Shown here: piece by piece, positions 28,104-38,490 of the stretch
How positions within the stretch are numbered: position 1 is the first letter of the stretch
Layout: each line of letters begins with the position of its first letter
Source of the DNA: Comamonadaceae bacterium
GTDB taxonomy: Bacteria > Pseudomonadota > Gammaproteobacteria > Burkholderiales > Burkholderiaceae_C
Length of the DNA: 64,000 nucleotides
NCBI GenBank assembly: GCA_021299875.1
Contig: JAJTEW010000009.1
Span: 62,001 to 126,000, forward strand
Direction of reading: 5' to 3'
The notes under the pieces: generated by a model
Databases searched by the model: none
Told to the model about the DNA's origin: nothing
Seen by the model: the letters and a program-made list of their open reading frames with translations, nothing else
Position numbers and translations under genes: made by a program

Positions 28104-29327
28104 TCAGCGTTGCGGCTGCGTACCCGTCACTTCCACTTCCACGCGACGATCCAAGCGCAAGCAAGTGATCAGGGCCTGGCTGGCTTTGACGCCTTGGCAC
28201 TGACCGAAGCTGGTTTCGGGCTCGGTGGAGCCCACACCCACAGCCGTCACTTTATTGGATGGCATGCCGCGTACCTGCACCAAATAGTTGCGCACAGCGT
28301 CAGCACGGCGCATTGAAAGCTGGGTGTTGTACGCCTTGGTCCCCAGGCGATCGGTATGGCCCGTGACTTGAACCGCCTCGACATTCACGCCTTGCAATTC
28401 CTCGACCAGTTTGTCCAACGCTTTTTTGCCATCGGCTTGCAAACTGTCTTGGTCGAAACCGAACAAAGAGTCCGCTTGCAGCTTCACCTTCACCCAAGGC
28501 TTAGAGGGCATGGGTACAGGCACAGGGACAACCACGGGCAGCGGAGCGGGGGCTGCCACGATGACGGGAGCAGGTGCGGGTACAGGCTCGGGCGCAGCTT
28601 GCATGACCGGCTCTGGACGATAAAGCGGTGCAGGCGTCACATAGGACGTGCGCATCGGCTGGGCGGCGGGAGCGCCAAAACGGTACACCAAACCAACCGA
28701 GATCAAGTCGACGAAGGCTTTTTGAGCCACCAAATCATTGACTTGATAACGCTCTCCTTCCAGACGGACCGTCAAAGCAGGGGTGAAAGCGTACTGTGTT
28801 CCAAAACCAAACTTGTAATGCGTGTCACGTTTGTTGGTCGAAGTCGCTGCGACCGTACCGGCACCAGTGCCGCCAATGCCACCCTTGGTTTCGGAATAGG
28901 CTGCGCCAACACGGCCCAGCAAAGACCAACGGTCCGTGATAGGCAGGGTACCCACCAAGTCCAAGTTGAGACCTTGAACTTTGGCTGTGCCGCTCACAGT
29001 GCCCGCTGGGGTGGTGCTGCCGTCAAAACCAAAGCGACCCAGATTGAAGTAACCCGCCTCTACTGCCCAATTGGGTGCGATTGGAAAACCCAGGTAGGCC
29101 TTGTATGCATTGCCACTCTGATCCACGGCCAGTGGGCCCGCCGCGACGCCAGCACCCAGTGCATTTTGGACGGCAGCATCGTGGTTGAACTTGGCTTTGG
29201 AATCACCCGCCCCAATGCCCATGTACATGCCCGTGTTGTCGATGCTCGATTGCGCGTAAGCACAAGGCGCAGCCAAAATCAAACAAGCCAAAAGCGAGAG
29301 ACGGGGCTTGAAAGTGTGTTGTGTCAT
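28104..29327 (-). CDS. ompA: OmpA-family outer membrane protein
   Basis: beta-barrel N-terminus plus 'FGFDQDSLQADGKKALDKLVEELQGVNVEAVQVTGHTDRLGTKAYNTQLSMRRADAVRNYLV'. Confidence 0.95.
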   Translation of the reverse strand: MTQHTFKPRLSLLACLILAAPCAYAQSSIDNTGMYMGIGAGDSKAKFNHDAAVQNALGAGVAAGPLAVDQSGNAYKAYLGFPIAPNWAVEAGYFNLGRFGFDGSTTPAGTVSGTAKVQGLNLDLVGTLPITDRWSLLGRVGAAYSETKGGIGGTGAGTVAATSTNKRDTHYKFGFGTQYAFTPALTVRLEGERYQVNDLVAQKAFVDLISVGLVYRFGAPAAQPMRTSYVTPAPLYRPEPVMQAAPEPVPAPAPVIVAAPAPLPVVVPVPVPMPSKPWVKVKLQADSLFGFDQDSLQADGKKALDKLVEELQGVNVEAVQVTGHTDRLGTKAYNTQLSMRRADAVRNYLVQVRGMPSNKVTAVGVGSTEPETSFGQCQGVKASQALITCLRLDRRVEVEVTGTQPQR

Positions 29328-29406
29328 TTGAATTTTCCCGGATCAAAAAGTGAAAGGCGTTGATAAAAAGATAAATGGGGTCCGATGCCCTGGGACCGAC
29401 CTGCAA

Positions 29407-29532
29407 CTAAGAAAGCGGTTTTTCTTTCAAAAAGCGCTGCAGCAGCATCAGCCAAACAGGATCACGCAGAGCGTGCGCCAACTGCCTTCGTGAAATGGCC
29501 AGACGCTGAAGGGGCGTCAACTCGGCACTCAT
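29407..29532 (-). CDS. small YqjK-like protein (41 aa)
   Basis: read directly: MSAELTPLQRLAISRRQLAHALRDPVWLMLLQRFLKEKPLS*; 4-bp overlap with upstream gene. Confidence 0.6.
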   Translation of the reverse strand: MSAELTPLQRLAISRRQLAHALRDPVWLMLLQRFLKEKPLS

Positions 29533-29915
29533 GGCGCGTCAGCCGTTCGAATGACTTCAAGGTCCAATTGCAGCTGTGACTGAATGTCTTGCAACAAAGA
29601 AGGCAGACGCAGGCTTTTTGCGCGCCACCCCAACAGCGCACTGATGACCAAAAAGGTGCTGGGCAAGCCCCACAAAACCGCCGCTTGCGTTGCGTCCAGT
29701 TGAGTCGCTGTGCTCCACAGCATCAAGGCCACGCCGCCGAAGATCAGGGCCAACACCATGGTCAACGCGCTCAGTGCAAACATCACCCATCTGTTTTTCA
29801 GCGTGCACAGGTAGCGCGAACCCACCTCGCTGGCCAAATCCACATAGCCTTGGGCATGCGACTTGATCAACTCCGGCGGCAGCAACATCATTTTCAGCAG
29901 CAGTTTGAGCATCAA
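29529..29915 (-). CDS. YqjE/phage-holin-like membrane protein
   Basis: two TM segments, adjacent to DUF883 gene. Confidence 0.75.
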   Translation of the reverse strand: MMLKLLLKMMLLPPELIKSHAQGYVDLASEVGSRYLCTLKNRWVMFALSALTMVLALIFGGVALMLWSTATQLDATQAAVLWGLPSTFLVISALLGWRAKSLRLPSLLQDIQSQLQLDLEVIRTADAP

Positions 29916-30238
29916 CGTGGGCGTGAGCGCATGAGCCAGAACACCGCCAAGGCCGCGGCAGCACCGGTACCGGCTGCAATCAACACCGAAGTCAGCGGTT
30001 CGTGTTGTATGAAATGCTCGGTTGTGACGCGCACATGACGGGCTTCCTTTTCCAGCTTGTGCTTGGCGTCCGACATGGCTTCTTTGCCGGATTCACCCAG
30101 ATCGTGCAACTCATCTTTGACACGGTGGGTCATGCGGCTCAACACAGGTCGCGCTTCGTTGAGTAATTCATCAACATTGCTGTTGACGCTGGCACCCAGC
30201 GAAGACATTTTTTCGGTTGCAGATTTGAGATCGGACAT
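29912..30238 (-). CDS. DUF883/ElaB-YqjD family protein
   Basis: 'VKDELHDLGESGKEAMSDAKHKLEKEARHVRVTTEHFIQHEPLTSVLIAAGTGAAAAL'. Confidence 0.88.
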   Translation of the reverse strand: MSDLKSATEKMSSLGASVNSNVDELLNEARPVLSRMTHRVKDELHDLGESGKEAMSDAKHKLEKEARHVRVTTEHFIQHEPLTSVLIAAGTGAAAALAVFWLMRSRPR

Positions 30239-30558
30239 ATTGGCCTTGGTGGTGAATGAATAAGAGAGACATTCACTTTAGGAAGCCCAGATCGCTGCGT
30301 CTGTTGGCTGACACACCGAGTCGTCTCATTTTGAGCATCACCCTCATGATCGCCAACAGAAGATCGTTCGTCCGATGACCCATCAGGGTTAAATTGAGCC
30401 AGATCAATGTCAAAGTTGGTGTTTCGGTCATGATGAGTTACCGTTTGTTGTCATTTCATCAAAGCGCAGCACCGGGAACCTGTATGGGATTGAATGGAAC
30501 CGATGGATCTCAAAAGCGCGCGCCCCACGAAAATGGCTACACCCAGTAGGGCCTCGAG

Positions 30559-31281
30559 ATGACGCTCACCAGATTGCTACGACCACGCAACGAATTGCTG
30601 GCTTGCTTGCCAGACCCGGACTGGGAGCGCCTGATGCCCATGATGGAAAAAGTAGAGTTGCCAGCGGGCACGCCTTTGATCGAAGCCGGAACTCATTTTC
30701 ACCACGTGCACTTTCCTTTGAGTGGCTTGGTCGTGCTGCATGGCCAAATTGAAAATGGCAACTCTTCTGTGCTTTCCTTGGTGGGCAAGGAGGGTTTTGT
30801 AGGCGTCTCCAGCTTCATGGGTAGTCAATCCACCACCAGCAATGCCACTGTTTTTGCAACTGGATTTTTCTTGCGCATGCGCGGTGCAGATTTGCTCCGG
30901 GAGTTTGAGCATTCCACGCCGCTTTTGCATTTGCTGCTGCGTTACACGCAAGCACTGATCACCCAAATGGCCCAAACTTCGGTGTGCAACAGGCACCACA
31001 CGCTGGACAATGCGTTCAGCCGATTTTTGTTACTGACCTTGGACAGGACCGTTGGATTTGAACTGCTGTTGACCCACGAAAAAATGGCCCACTTGCTGGG
31101 GGTCAGACGCGAAGGCGTGAGCGAAGCGGCCATGCGACTGCAAAAGCAAGGTTTGATCCGCTATTCGCGCGGTCACATCTCGGTCTTGAATCGCGCGGGC
31201 ATCGAGGCCGGCACCTGCGAATGCTACAAAGTGATCAAAACCGAATACGATCGCTTGCTTCCCATGCAAATGGCCATGTAA
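30559..31281 (+). CDS. Crp/Fnr-family regulator
   Basis: cyclic-nucleotide-like domain plus 'MAHLLGVRREGVSEAAMRLQKQGLIRYSRGHISVLNRAG'. Confidence 0.9.
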   Translation: MTLTRLLRPRNELLACLPDPDWERLMPMMEKVELPAGTPLIEAGTHFHHVHFPLSGLVVLHGQIENGNSSVLSLVGKEGFVGVSSFMGSQSTTSNATVFATGFFLRMRGADLLREFEHSTPLLHLLLRYTQALITQMAQTSVCNRHHTLDNAFSRFLLLTLDRTVGFELLLTHEKMAHLLGVRREGVSEAAMRLQKQGLIRYSRGHISVLNRAGIEAGTCECYKVIKTEYDRLLPMQMAM

Positions 31282-31308
31282 CCCACTTGTCCCACACCCA
31301 AGCCATGA

Positions 31309-33846
31309 ATGCCATGTGTGTCTGATTCACCCTCAGGGTCATCTCCCGTCTTGGGCACGCGCGTGGTCGGCATTGGGGCTTCAGCGGGAGGCTTGGAAGC
31401 GTTAGAACGGTTCTTCAACCATCTGCCTGCAACCACCGACTGGGCTTATGTGGTGGTACAGCACACCCGTTCCGGGCACAAAACATTGCTTGGTGATTTG
31501 CTCCAACGCGTCACTGAAATACCGATTGAAGAGGCCTGCAATGGCGCCGTCATCTTGCCCAACCGCATTTACTTCATGCCCATAGGTGGCACACTCAAAA
31601 TAGCCAGAGGTTGTCTGCATTTTCAAGCGGCCAAACGCTTGAAAAACACACAGGCACCCATTGATATTTTTTTAAGCTCATTGGCCGCTGATCAAGCCCA
31701 TCGCGCTGTGGGCGTGGTGTTATCGGGCATGGGGCATGACGGCACCGAAGGTTTGAAGGCCATTCACCATGCAGGCGGTTTGTGCTTGGCACAACAACCC
31801 GACACCGCAGCCTTTGACTCCATGCCTCAAAGCGCCATTGACGCGTCGTGTGTTCACAGGGTGGCGTTGCCTGAGGACATGCCAGCGTACATTGCACGCT
31901 GGGCGCTTGAACACACCGCACAGACCCACACGCCAGAATCAATTTCCTCAACCGAAGGCCTGCAAGCCATTGTGGATTTGCTGCATCAAAAGCTGCAGCA
32001 CGACTTCTCGCTCTACAAACCCAGCACATTGCTCAGAAGGATTGAGCGGCGCATGCATGTTCACCAGTTGTCCGCCATGGGGGATTACTTGCAATGCCTG
32101 CAACAAAATCCTCGCGAATTGGACTTGCTGTTTTCTGAAATGCTGATTGGCGTCACTTGTTTTTTTCGAGATGAACCAGTTTGGCTGGATCTGTCGGCAC
32201 ACGTTCTGCCCCATCTGGTGATCAAACCGCCCAAAGAAGCGATCAGGGCCTGGGTTTTAGGGTGCTCAACCGGTGAGGAGGCCTACAGCTTGGCCATGCT
32301 GATGCAGGAATCGCTCGACCCTGCGGATCCAAATACAGCACCTGTTCAGATCTACGCCACCGACCTCAACCCAGCAGCCATCGCGGTTGCCCGCAAGGGC
32401 TGGTACAGCGCCCAAGCGTTGGCACATGTTTCCGAAGCCCGTCAAAAAGGGTTTTTCACCCGGCACGAAGGGGGCTTCAGCATCCACCCCACCCTCCGCG
32501 CGATGGTCATATTTGCGCAACATGATGTGATCATTGATCCACCATTCACAAAGTTGGACTTGCTGCTGTGCCGCAATGTGTTGATTTACTTCAATGCCAC
32601 GCTGCAAAAGCGCTTGATCCGCTTGTTTCACTTCAGTTTGCGTGCAGGCGGCACCTTAGTTCTGGGCAGCGCAGAGACGGTAGGGCGAACGCAGCATTTG
32701 TTCAACACCTTGATTTCAAAGTCCCGGATCTACGGACGAGTCTGCCTGACGCCCAAGCCAGAATCGGTGGTATTTCCTGTCCATCGGCGAGCTGACGCTC
32801 GCCCACTCAACTCGGAGTTGCCGGTGACCCCATCCATTGCACACCCATCCCAGAATTTGCAAACGATGGCCGACCATGTCTTGTTGCAAACTTTTTCACC
32901 TGCTGCGGTCTTGGTCAATGCAGATGGTGACATCTTGTACATCAGCGGCAAAACCGGGCAATACCTGGAGCCCGCTGCAGGCAAAGCCAACTGGAACATC
33001 CATGTGATGCTGCGTCCAGAGCTTCGCGCTCAAATTGCCCTGGGCCTGCGCCAAGCGCTGCAAGACCAAAAATCCGTCGTGCTCAATGACCTTTCCTTTG
33101 AAAAAGAAGGGCTGCGACCCCTGCAAGTCACGGTGTATCCGCTGCAAGAGCCCTCAGCTTTGGTGGGAATGGTCATGGTGATCTTCAAGGACCTGCCAGA
33201 CCCTTCAAGCCTGTCAAGCGGCTCGACTGGGGTCCCCGCAACGGCAAATCCGGACATCCAAAGTACCTGGGATGAAATGCAGCCCTTGAGGCAGGAGGTG
33301 CTGCCCTCCCAAGCTCAGATGCATGCCCTCAACAAGTCCTTAAAACAGAACATTGAAGAGCTCCAAGCGGCCAATGAAGAGTTGACCACGGCCAAAGAAG
33401 AAGGGCAGTCCATGAACGAAGAGCTGCAAACCATCAACAGCGAGCTGCAGACCCGACTGGACGATTTGGCTTTAGCGCAAAGCGACATGCAAAACCTGTT
33501 GAACAGCACGGACATCGCCACGCTGTTTTTGGACAACGATCTGAATGTTCGCCGCTACACCGAGCAAGCCGTGGCCATTTTCCATTTGCGCGATGCCGAT
33601 GTGGGCCGCCCCTTGAGTGATTTGGCCAACACCCTGTACTACCCGCTTTTGCTGGACGATGTGAAAGAGACTTTGCGCACACTGGCCCCATGCACCAAGT
33701 CGATCGTGGCCAGCGATGGCCGTTGGTTTTCTGTGCGCATCATGCCCTACCGGACCTTGGCCAATATGGTCAACGGCGCGGTCCTCACTTTTGTAGACAT
33801 CAGCACCGCCAAAGCGCTGGAGTTTCGCCTGCGCGAAGCCAACTGA
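31309..33846 (+). CDS. CheB-CheR-PAS hybrid chemotaxis-type signalling protein
   Basis: CheB 'VVGIGASAGGLEALERFFNHLP', 'VVLSGMGHDGTEGLKAI'; CheR 'WVLGCSTGEEAYSLAMLMQE', 'LLCRNVLIYF'; coiled coil 'NEELTTAKEEGQSMNEELQTINSELQ'; PAS. Confidence 0.95.
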   Translation: MPCVSDSPSGSSPVLGTRVVGIGASAGGLEALERFFNHLPATTDWAYVVVQHTRSGHKTLLGDLLQRVTEIPIEEACNGAVILPNRIYFMPIGGTLKIARGCLHFQAAKRLKNTQAPIDIFLSSLAADQAHRAVGVVLSGMGHDGTEGLKAIHHAGGLCLAQQPDTAAFDSMPQSAIDASCVHRVALPEDMPAYIARWALEHTAQTHTPESISSTEGLQAIVDLLHQKLQHDFSLYKPSTLLRRIERRMHVHQLSAMGDYLQCLQQNPRELDLLFSEMLIGVTCFFRDEPVWLDLSAHVLPHLVIKPPKEAIRAWVLGCSTGEEAYSLAMLMQESLDPADPNTAPVQIYATDLNPAAIAVARKGWYSAQALAHVSEARQKGFFTRHEGGFSIHPTLRAMVIFAQHDVIIDPPFTKLDLLLCRNVLIYFNATLQKRLIRLFHFSLRAGGTLVLGSAETVGRTQHLFNTLISKSRIYGRVCLTPKPESVVFPVHRRADARPLNSELPVTPSIAHPSQNLQTMADHVLLQTFSPAAVLVNADGDILYISGKTGQYLEPAAGKANWNIHVMLRPELRAQIALGLRQALQDQKSVVLNDLSFEKEGLRPLQVTVYPLQEPSALVGMVMVIFKDLPDPSSLSSGSTGVPATANPDIQSTWDEMQPLRQEVLPSQAQMHALNKSLKQNIEELQAANEELTTAKEEGQSMNEELQTINSELQTRLDDLALAQSDMQNLLNSTDIATLFLDNDLNVRRYTEQAVAIFHLRDADVGRPLSDLANTLYYPLLLDDVKETLRTLAPCTKSIVASDGRWFSVRIMPYRTLANMVNGAVLTFVDISTAKALEFRLREAN

Positions 33847-33871
33847 AACGATGGACATACAAGGCCACCCC

Positions 33872-34492
33872 ATGAACGACCCATCCACTTCCCCAACCGC
33901 ACCACGCACCAACTTGCGCGAGCGCGCTAGAACACGCCTCCAGGCCAGTTCGCCCAGCCTTCAAATGGCCAAAGACCCAAGTTCCGCACTGCGTGTGCTC
34001 TTTGATTTGGCCTCAAAACCTGCCACTGCGCATGAGGCATTGGCTTTGCTGCACGAGCTGCAAGTTCACCAGGTTGAGCTCGAACTGCAGCGTGAGGAAC
34101 TTCAATCGTCTCGCAGCGAGCTCGAATCAGCTTGGGACAGGCAATTGAACTTGAATGCCGCTGCGCCCCACGCGCAATTGCTGCTCGATGGAGACGCCTG
34201 TGTGCTGGAGTGCAACACCAAAGCTCTGACATTTTTAAGTCCCATGGGTGCACCTTTCTTGGGCAAGTCCTTGACCTACTGGATAGTCTCTGAAGACTCT
34301 GCGCGGGTTGTGGCATGGCTGCAATTGGCGATGCAAAAGCTTGATGTGCCCTCTCTGTGTTTCACCATCCGATCCAAAGGCATGGCTGATCGGTCCGTTT
34401 GCGCAGCCGCACGCAGCAACCCGACAGCGCCCGGACTTGTTCTGTCTTGGATTGAGGCGCCTGCCCATGTTGTTGCATCTTGTGCGGCCTAG
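33872..34492 (+). CDS. PAS-like domain protein
   Basis: 'ALALLHELQVHQVELELQREELQSSRSELE' then PAS-like segment; directly downstream of the CheB-CheR gene. Confidence 0.75.
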   Translation: MNDPSTSPTAPRTNLRERARTRLQASSPSLQMAKDPSSALRVLFDLASKPATAHEALALLHELQVHQVELELQREELQSSRSELESAWDRQLNLNAAAPHAQLLLDGDACVLECNTKALTFLSPMGAPFLGKSLTYWIVSEDSARVVAWLQLAMQKLDVPSLCFTIRSKGMADRSVCAAARSNPTAPGLVLSWIEAPAHVVASCAA

Positions 34493-34622
34493 CGCACCAA
34501 CTCAGCCCAAGTTCTTGCATACGATGGGTCGTCTTGAATCGCCAACCTGAGGGGTGCGGCTTCAAGTACGGGGTCAAGCCTTGGCTTGGCTGTTTCGACC
34601 AACTGCACGATAGGACTACAAC

Positions 34623-34937
34623 ATGATTCAAAAAACGACTTGGGCCACATTGGCCGCCTCTCTGGTTCTGGTGCTTGCATCTGGTTGCGCGGTCACGCGT
34701 GGACAAGAATCTGTAGGCGCTTACATCGACGACACGGGCATCACCACCTTGGTGAAGTCACGCTTCTTTGAAGACAAAGACGTGGCGGGCTCAGCCATCA
34801 GCGTGGAAACACTGAACGGGACCGTGATGCTTTCTGGTTTTGCCAAAAGCACTTTAGAGCGCAACAAAGCCGAAACCATCGCGCGCGGAGTTCGGGGCGT
34901 CACATCTGTGCGCAACGAGGTCGCGGTGCGTCCTTGA
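34623..34937 (+). CDS. BON-domain lipoprotein (OsmY-like)
   Basis: 'ASGCAVTRG' lipobox; 'GTVMLSGFAKSTLERNKAETIARGVRGVTSVRNEVAV'. Confidence 0.9.
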   Translation: MIQKTTWATLAASLVLVLASGCAVTRGQESVGAYIDDTGITTLVKSRFFEDKDVAGSAISVETLNGTVMLSGFAKSTLERNKAETIARGVRGVTSVRNEVAVRP

Positions 34938-35054
34938 TCCCAGGAGCCCCTGTAGCTGGCCACCTGGCCAGCTCAGGCTCTGGTATCACTGGGTGTACAG
35001 TGACCCCAGCCAGCGCCTTTTGGTTTTTGCATTTGCGCTGCACCGATTGTTTTT

Positions 35055-35771
35055 TTGTACCCTTCATCACCCGGCTACCTGACCCGTCAGGACAGCATCG
35101 CGGTTGCAGGCGTGGACGACTTGGTCATCCGCGCCTTGCTCGACAAACACCAGTTCCATGACCCTTTGGACGAGGCCTTGAATTTGGGCATCTCATCGGC
35201 AACTTGGCCCTTGTTTGGCCTGCTGTGGCCCTCTGGCATGCACCTGGCGGAGCGCATGGCGCGACGCCCCGTCACGGGCGAGCGCATTCTGGAAATTGGC
35301 TGCGGCCTGGGCTTGGCCAGTTTGGTGGCACACCGCCGGGGGGCCAGGGTGACGGCCAGTGACTGCCATCCTTTGGCGCATGCATTTTTGGACGATAACG
35401 CCCGCCTCAATGGCTTGCCGCCCCTGTGCTATCGGCACGGGCTTTGGGGGCGTGCGGCGCTGCGCGAAGACGGATTGCCTGTGCTGACTGCGGCCAAGGA
35501 TGCGCAGCTTGTGGGCCTGTTTGATCTGATTGTGGGCAGCGACATCTTGTACGAACGCGACGACGAAGGCGCATTGGCCAGCTTCATCCATGCACATGCC
35601 GCGGCCCAATCGCAGGTGTGGGTGGTCGACCCCAACCGAGGCAACCGCGCGGCGTTTCACAGGCACATGGTGCTGGCAGGTTTCCGTCTACAAGAGCAGT
35701 TGCTGGACCGCCCAGCCCAATTGGGTGCGCCAGCCTACAAAGGCCGCATGCTGACCTACACCCGCGCTTGA
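35055..35771 (+). CDS. class I SAM methyltransferase
   Basis: 'GERILEIGCGLGLASLVAHRRGARVTASDCHPLA'. Confidence 0.88.
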   Translation: MYPSSPGYLTRQDSIAVAGVDDLVIRALLDKHQFHDPLDEALNLGISSATWPLFGLLWPSGMHLAERMARRPVTGERILEIGCGLGLASLVAHRRGARVTASDCHPLAHAFLDDNARLNGLPPLCYRHGLWGRAALREDGLPVLTAAKDAQLVGLFDLIVGSDILYERDDEGALASFIHAHAAAQSQVWVVDPNRGNRAAFHRHMVLAGFRLQEQLLDRPAQLGAPAYKGRMLTYTRA

Positions 35772-35788
35772 GCCTTCAAGGCCTGTGC

Positions 35789-36592
35789 TTACAGGCTGAA
35801 ATCGTATTCCACCGTGAACGGCGCATGGTCCGAAAACTTCTCGGACTTGTAGATGGACTCCTTGCGTGCCTTTTCGGCCAACGCGGGGGTGGCCAAGTGG
35901 TAGTCCAGACGCCAGCCCACGTTGTTGGCATAAGCTTGGCCCCGGTTGCTCCACCAGGTGTAGCAGTCGTCGGAGGTGTGCGGTTGCAGCTGACGGTACA
36001 CATCCACCACACCGCCTTCTGTGGTGAGACGGGTCATCCAGGCGCGTTCTTCGGGCAAGAAGCCGCTGTTTTTCTGGTTGCTGCGCCAGTTTTTCAGGTC
36101 AGCCTGCTGGTGGGCGATGTTGATGTCGCTGCACACCACAAATTCACGCCCTGCCTTGAGCGCCATCAGGTGCGGGTACATCTTGTCCAAGAAACGAAAC
36201 TTGGCCTCTTGCCGCTCGGGGCCCGATGAGCCACTGGGAAAATAACTGCTGATGATGGACATCTTGCGCGAAGGGGTGTCAAAGCGCAGCTCCACGTAGC
36301 GGCCTTCATTGTCGAACTCGCCACCGTCAAAACCGACCACAACGTCGCTGGGTTCATGGCGGGTGTAAACGGCCACACCCGAATAGCCTTTTTTCTCGGC
36401 AAAGTGAAAATGGCCTTTCAGACCCGCCAGTTCTTCAAACTTGCCTGCCACATCGGGAGCCTGGGCTTTGACTTCCTGCACGCCAATACAATCGGGCTTT
36501 TCTTGCGCCAACCAGGCTTCAACGCCTTTGGTCGTGGCCGAGCGGATGCCGTTGAGGTTGAGGCTGGTGAGTTTGAACAAGGATTTCCCCAT
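35789..36592 (-). CDS. xthA: exodeoxyribonuclease III
   Basis: '[37 protein letters not shown]', '[13 protein letters not shown]', '[12 protein letters not shown]'. Confidence 0.96.
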   Translation of the reverse strand: MGKSLFKLTSLNLNGIRSATTKGVEAWLAQEKPDCIGVQEVKAQAPDVAGKFEELAGLKGHFHFAEKKGYSGVAVYTRHEPSDVVVGFDGGEFDNEGRYVELRFDTPSRKMSIISSYFPSGSSGPERQEAKFRFLDKMYPHLMALKAGREFVVCSDINIAHQQADLKNWRSNQKNSGFLPEERAWMTRLTTEGGVVDVYRQLQPHTSDDCYTWWSNRGQAYANNVGWRLDYHLATPALAEKARKESIYKSEKFSDHAPFTVEYDFSL

Positions 36593-37295
36593 GGTGACAG
36601 GACAGGCAAACAGCGCCGAAATGCAGGCGCTTGCTCAGGAATTTGTACAGTTTTCAGTCGATTCGGGCGTGCTGCGCTTTGGCGAGTTCAAAACCAAGGC
36701 CGGGCGCATGAGCCCTTACTTCTTCAATGCCGGGCTGTTTGACGACGGTGCCAAGCTCAGCCGATTGGCACAATTCTATGCAAAAGCCCTGCTGGCCAGC
36801 GGCATCGAGTTCGACATGATTTTTGGCCCGGCCTACAAGGGTATCCCGCTGGGCGCAGCGGTGGCGGTCGAGTTGGCCCGCCTGGGCAAGAACGTGCCTT
36901 TCGCCTACAACCGCAAAGAAGCCAAAGACCACGGCGAAGGTGGTTCGCTGGTGGGTGCGCCACTCAAGGGCCGGGTACTGATCGTGGATGACGTGATGAG
37001 CGCCGGCACCGCTGCGCGCGAGTCCATCGCGCTGATCCAGGCCGCCGGTGCTGTTCCCCATGCGATTGCCATTGCGCTTGATCGGCAAGAGAGGGCGACC
37101 GAAAAGCAAGTCGACGGCTCGATCAAGGATGTTCCGCACAGCGCTGTTCAATATGTGCGCAACACCCTGGGCATGCAGGTGTGCACCATTGCTCAATTGT
37201 CAGATCTGCTCGATTTTTTAGCTGCCCGCAGTGACAGCCCCATGGGGGAACATTTGGGCTTTGTCAAAAGTTACCGTGACCGCTACGGGGTCTGA
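36591..37295 (+). CDS. pyrE: orotate phosphoribosyltransferase
   Basis: '[25 protein letters not shown]', PRPP motif '[19 protein letters not shown]'. Confidence 0.97.
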   Translation: MVTGQANSAEMQALAQEFVQFSVDSGVLRFGEFKTKAGRMSPYFFNAGLFDDGAKLSRLAQFYAKALLASGIEFDMIFGPAYKGIPLGAAVAVELARLGKNVPFAYNRKEAKDHGEGGSLVGAPLKGRVLIVDDVMSAGTAARESIALIQAAGAVPHAIAIALDRQERATEKQVDGSIKDVPHSAVQYVRNTLGMQVCTIAQLSDLLDFLAARSDSPMGEHLGFVKSYRDRYGV

Positions 37296-37534
37296 AATCA
37301 ACAAACGGGTTTTTCAAGATGCCGATATTGGCGATTTCATGACCCACTAATCCTTTTGGGTGATTTCTCATCGTGTGACTTTCTCGATAATGTTGTTTTT
37401 ATAGTTAATGACATTTTCATGCCCATTCTTTTATTTTCAACCCCTCCCTTGCCGCTTGATCGGAGGTCCAGCTTTTATTCTGAGTGCGTGAAGGGCCTTG
37501 CTTGTGCCGTTGTTCCAGCTTTGAGGACAAGCTC

Positions 37535-38167
37535 ATGCTGAATCCGTCGACCTTACAAGAACCGAAAGTCCAACAGGTCCCATCTTCGTTTTTAAGCACT
37601 GCGGCTGCCGCCAAAATGCTGGGGCTTTCGACCACGCTGGTTCAAACGCTGGTGGATCAAGGGGACCTGAAGGGGTGGAAGACGCGCGGCGGCCACCGCC
37701 GCATCTCTGCCGAATCGATCCAGGACTACCAAAGACAGGCGAGTTCCTCCATCACCCGCAAATTAAAAATGGCAAACACACTCAAAATCAGTGTGGTGGT
37801 CGATGACACTGGCTGGGTTGAATCGTTCAAAAGCGACTTGAGCCAGTGGAAGCTGCCCATTGAAGTCGTTTTTTTTGAGTCGGTCACCGAAGCCATATTG
37901 GATTTGTCGGCCCATCGCCCCGACATGGTGGTGATCGAGATGTCGATGCCCCTCGTGCAACAGGAAAAAACACTCAAGGCACTTGAAAACTTCAACAAAC
38001 GCGGAACATCGCCTTTGTCTGTGGTCATCATCACACAAGAGAAGGGCTTGATTTCATCAATTCCCAACGGAGCCGACTCTTCGATACAACTGGTTTCTGG
38101 TCCTATTTCAGCCGTGTGGTTGCATGCTTACCTGATCGGAATCTTGGCTTCGGCCAAGATGCGATGA
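37535..38167 (+). CDS. MerR/excisionase-type HTH protein with C-terminal receiver-like domain
   Basis: 'FLSTAAAAKMLGLSTTLVQTLVDQGDLKGWKTRGGHRRISAESIQDYQR'. Confidence 0.8.
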   Translation: MLNPSTLQEPKVQQVPSSFLSTAAAAKMLGLSTTLVQTLVDQGDLKGWKTRGGHRRISAESIQDYQRQASSSITRKLKMANTLKISVVVDDTGWVESFKSDLSQWKLPIEVVFFESVTEAILDLSAHRPDMVVIEMSMPLVQQEKTLKALENFNKRGTSPLSVVIITQEKGLISSIPNGADSSIQLVSGPISAVWLHAYLIGILASAKMR

Positions 38168-38221
38168 CTGCATCAAGCGCACCGGAGCGCGGGTTGTCTC
38201 GGCCACTCAAGGGCACAAAAT

Positions 38222-38267
38222 TGGTGCGGCTGGCGGGGATCGAACCCACGACCCTTGGCTTCGGAGG
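38222..38267. repeat. attL: 46-bp copy of tRNA-Arg 3' part
   Basis: TGGTGCGGCTGGCGGGGATCGAACCCACGACCCTTGGCTTCGGAGG, identical to 46152-46197. Confidence 0.93.
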
Positions 38268-38411
38268 ATCGGACTTCCCATTGGACTGTGGTGTCAGTCA
38301 CTCTGGATTTCCAATGGTTCTGTGGTGGAGCTGTTGGGTGTCTGAGAACGTTCTAAAACAATAAACAAGGGATTGAACAACAATGCATAGTTTCTTTCCT
38401 ACACATTAAGA

Positions 38412-38441
38412 TTGACATAGATTAGATCCCTCTAGTAAAAT
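38412..38441 (+). promoter_or_regulatory. sigma70-like promoter for element left operon
   Basis: TTGACA - 18 nt - TAAAAT, about 50 nt upstream of CDS at 38491. Confidence 0.5.
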
Positions 38442-38490
38442 ATAAATTTGAATCTAATAATAACTATCGACATACAAAAAAGGTAAATTA

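Noticed and set aside
37535-38167. HTH 'excisionase-like' gene considered as the element's excision factor
   Set aside because: Lies outside attL (38222) and has chromosome-like composition; more likely a host regulator with a receiver-like C-terminus.
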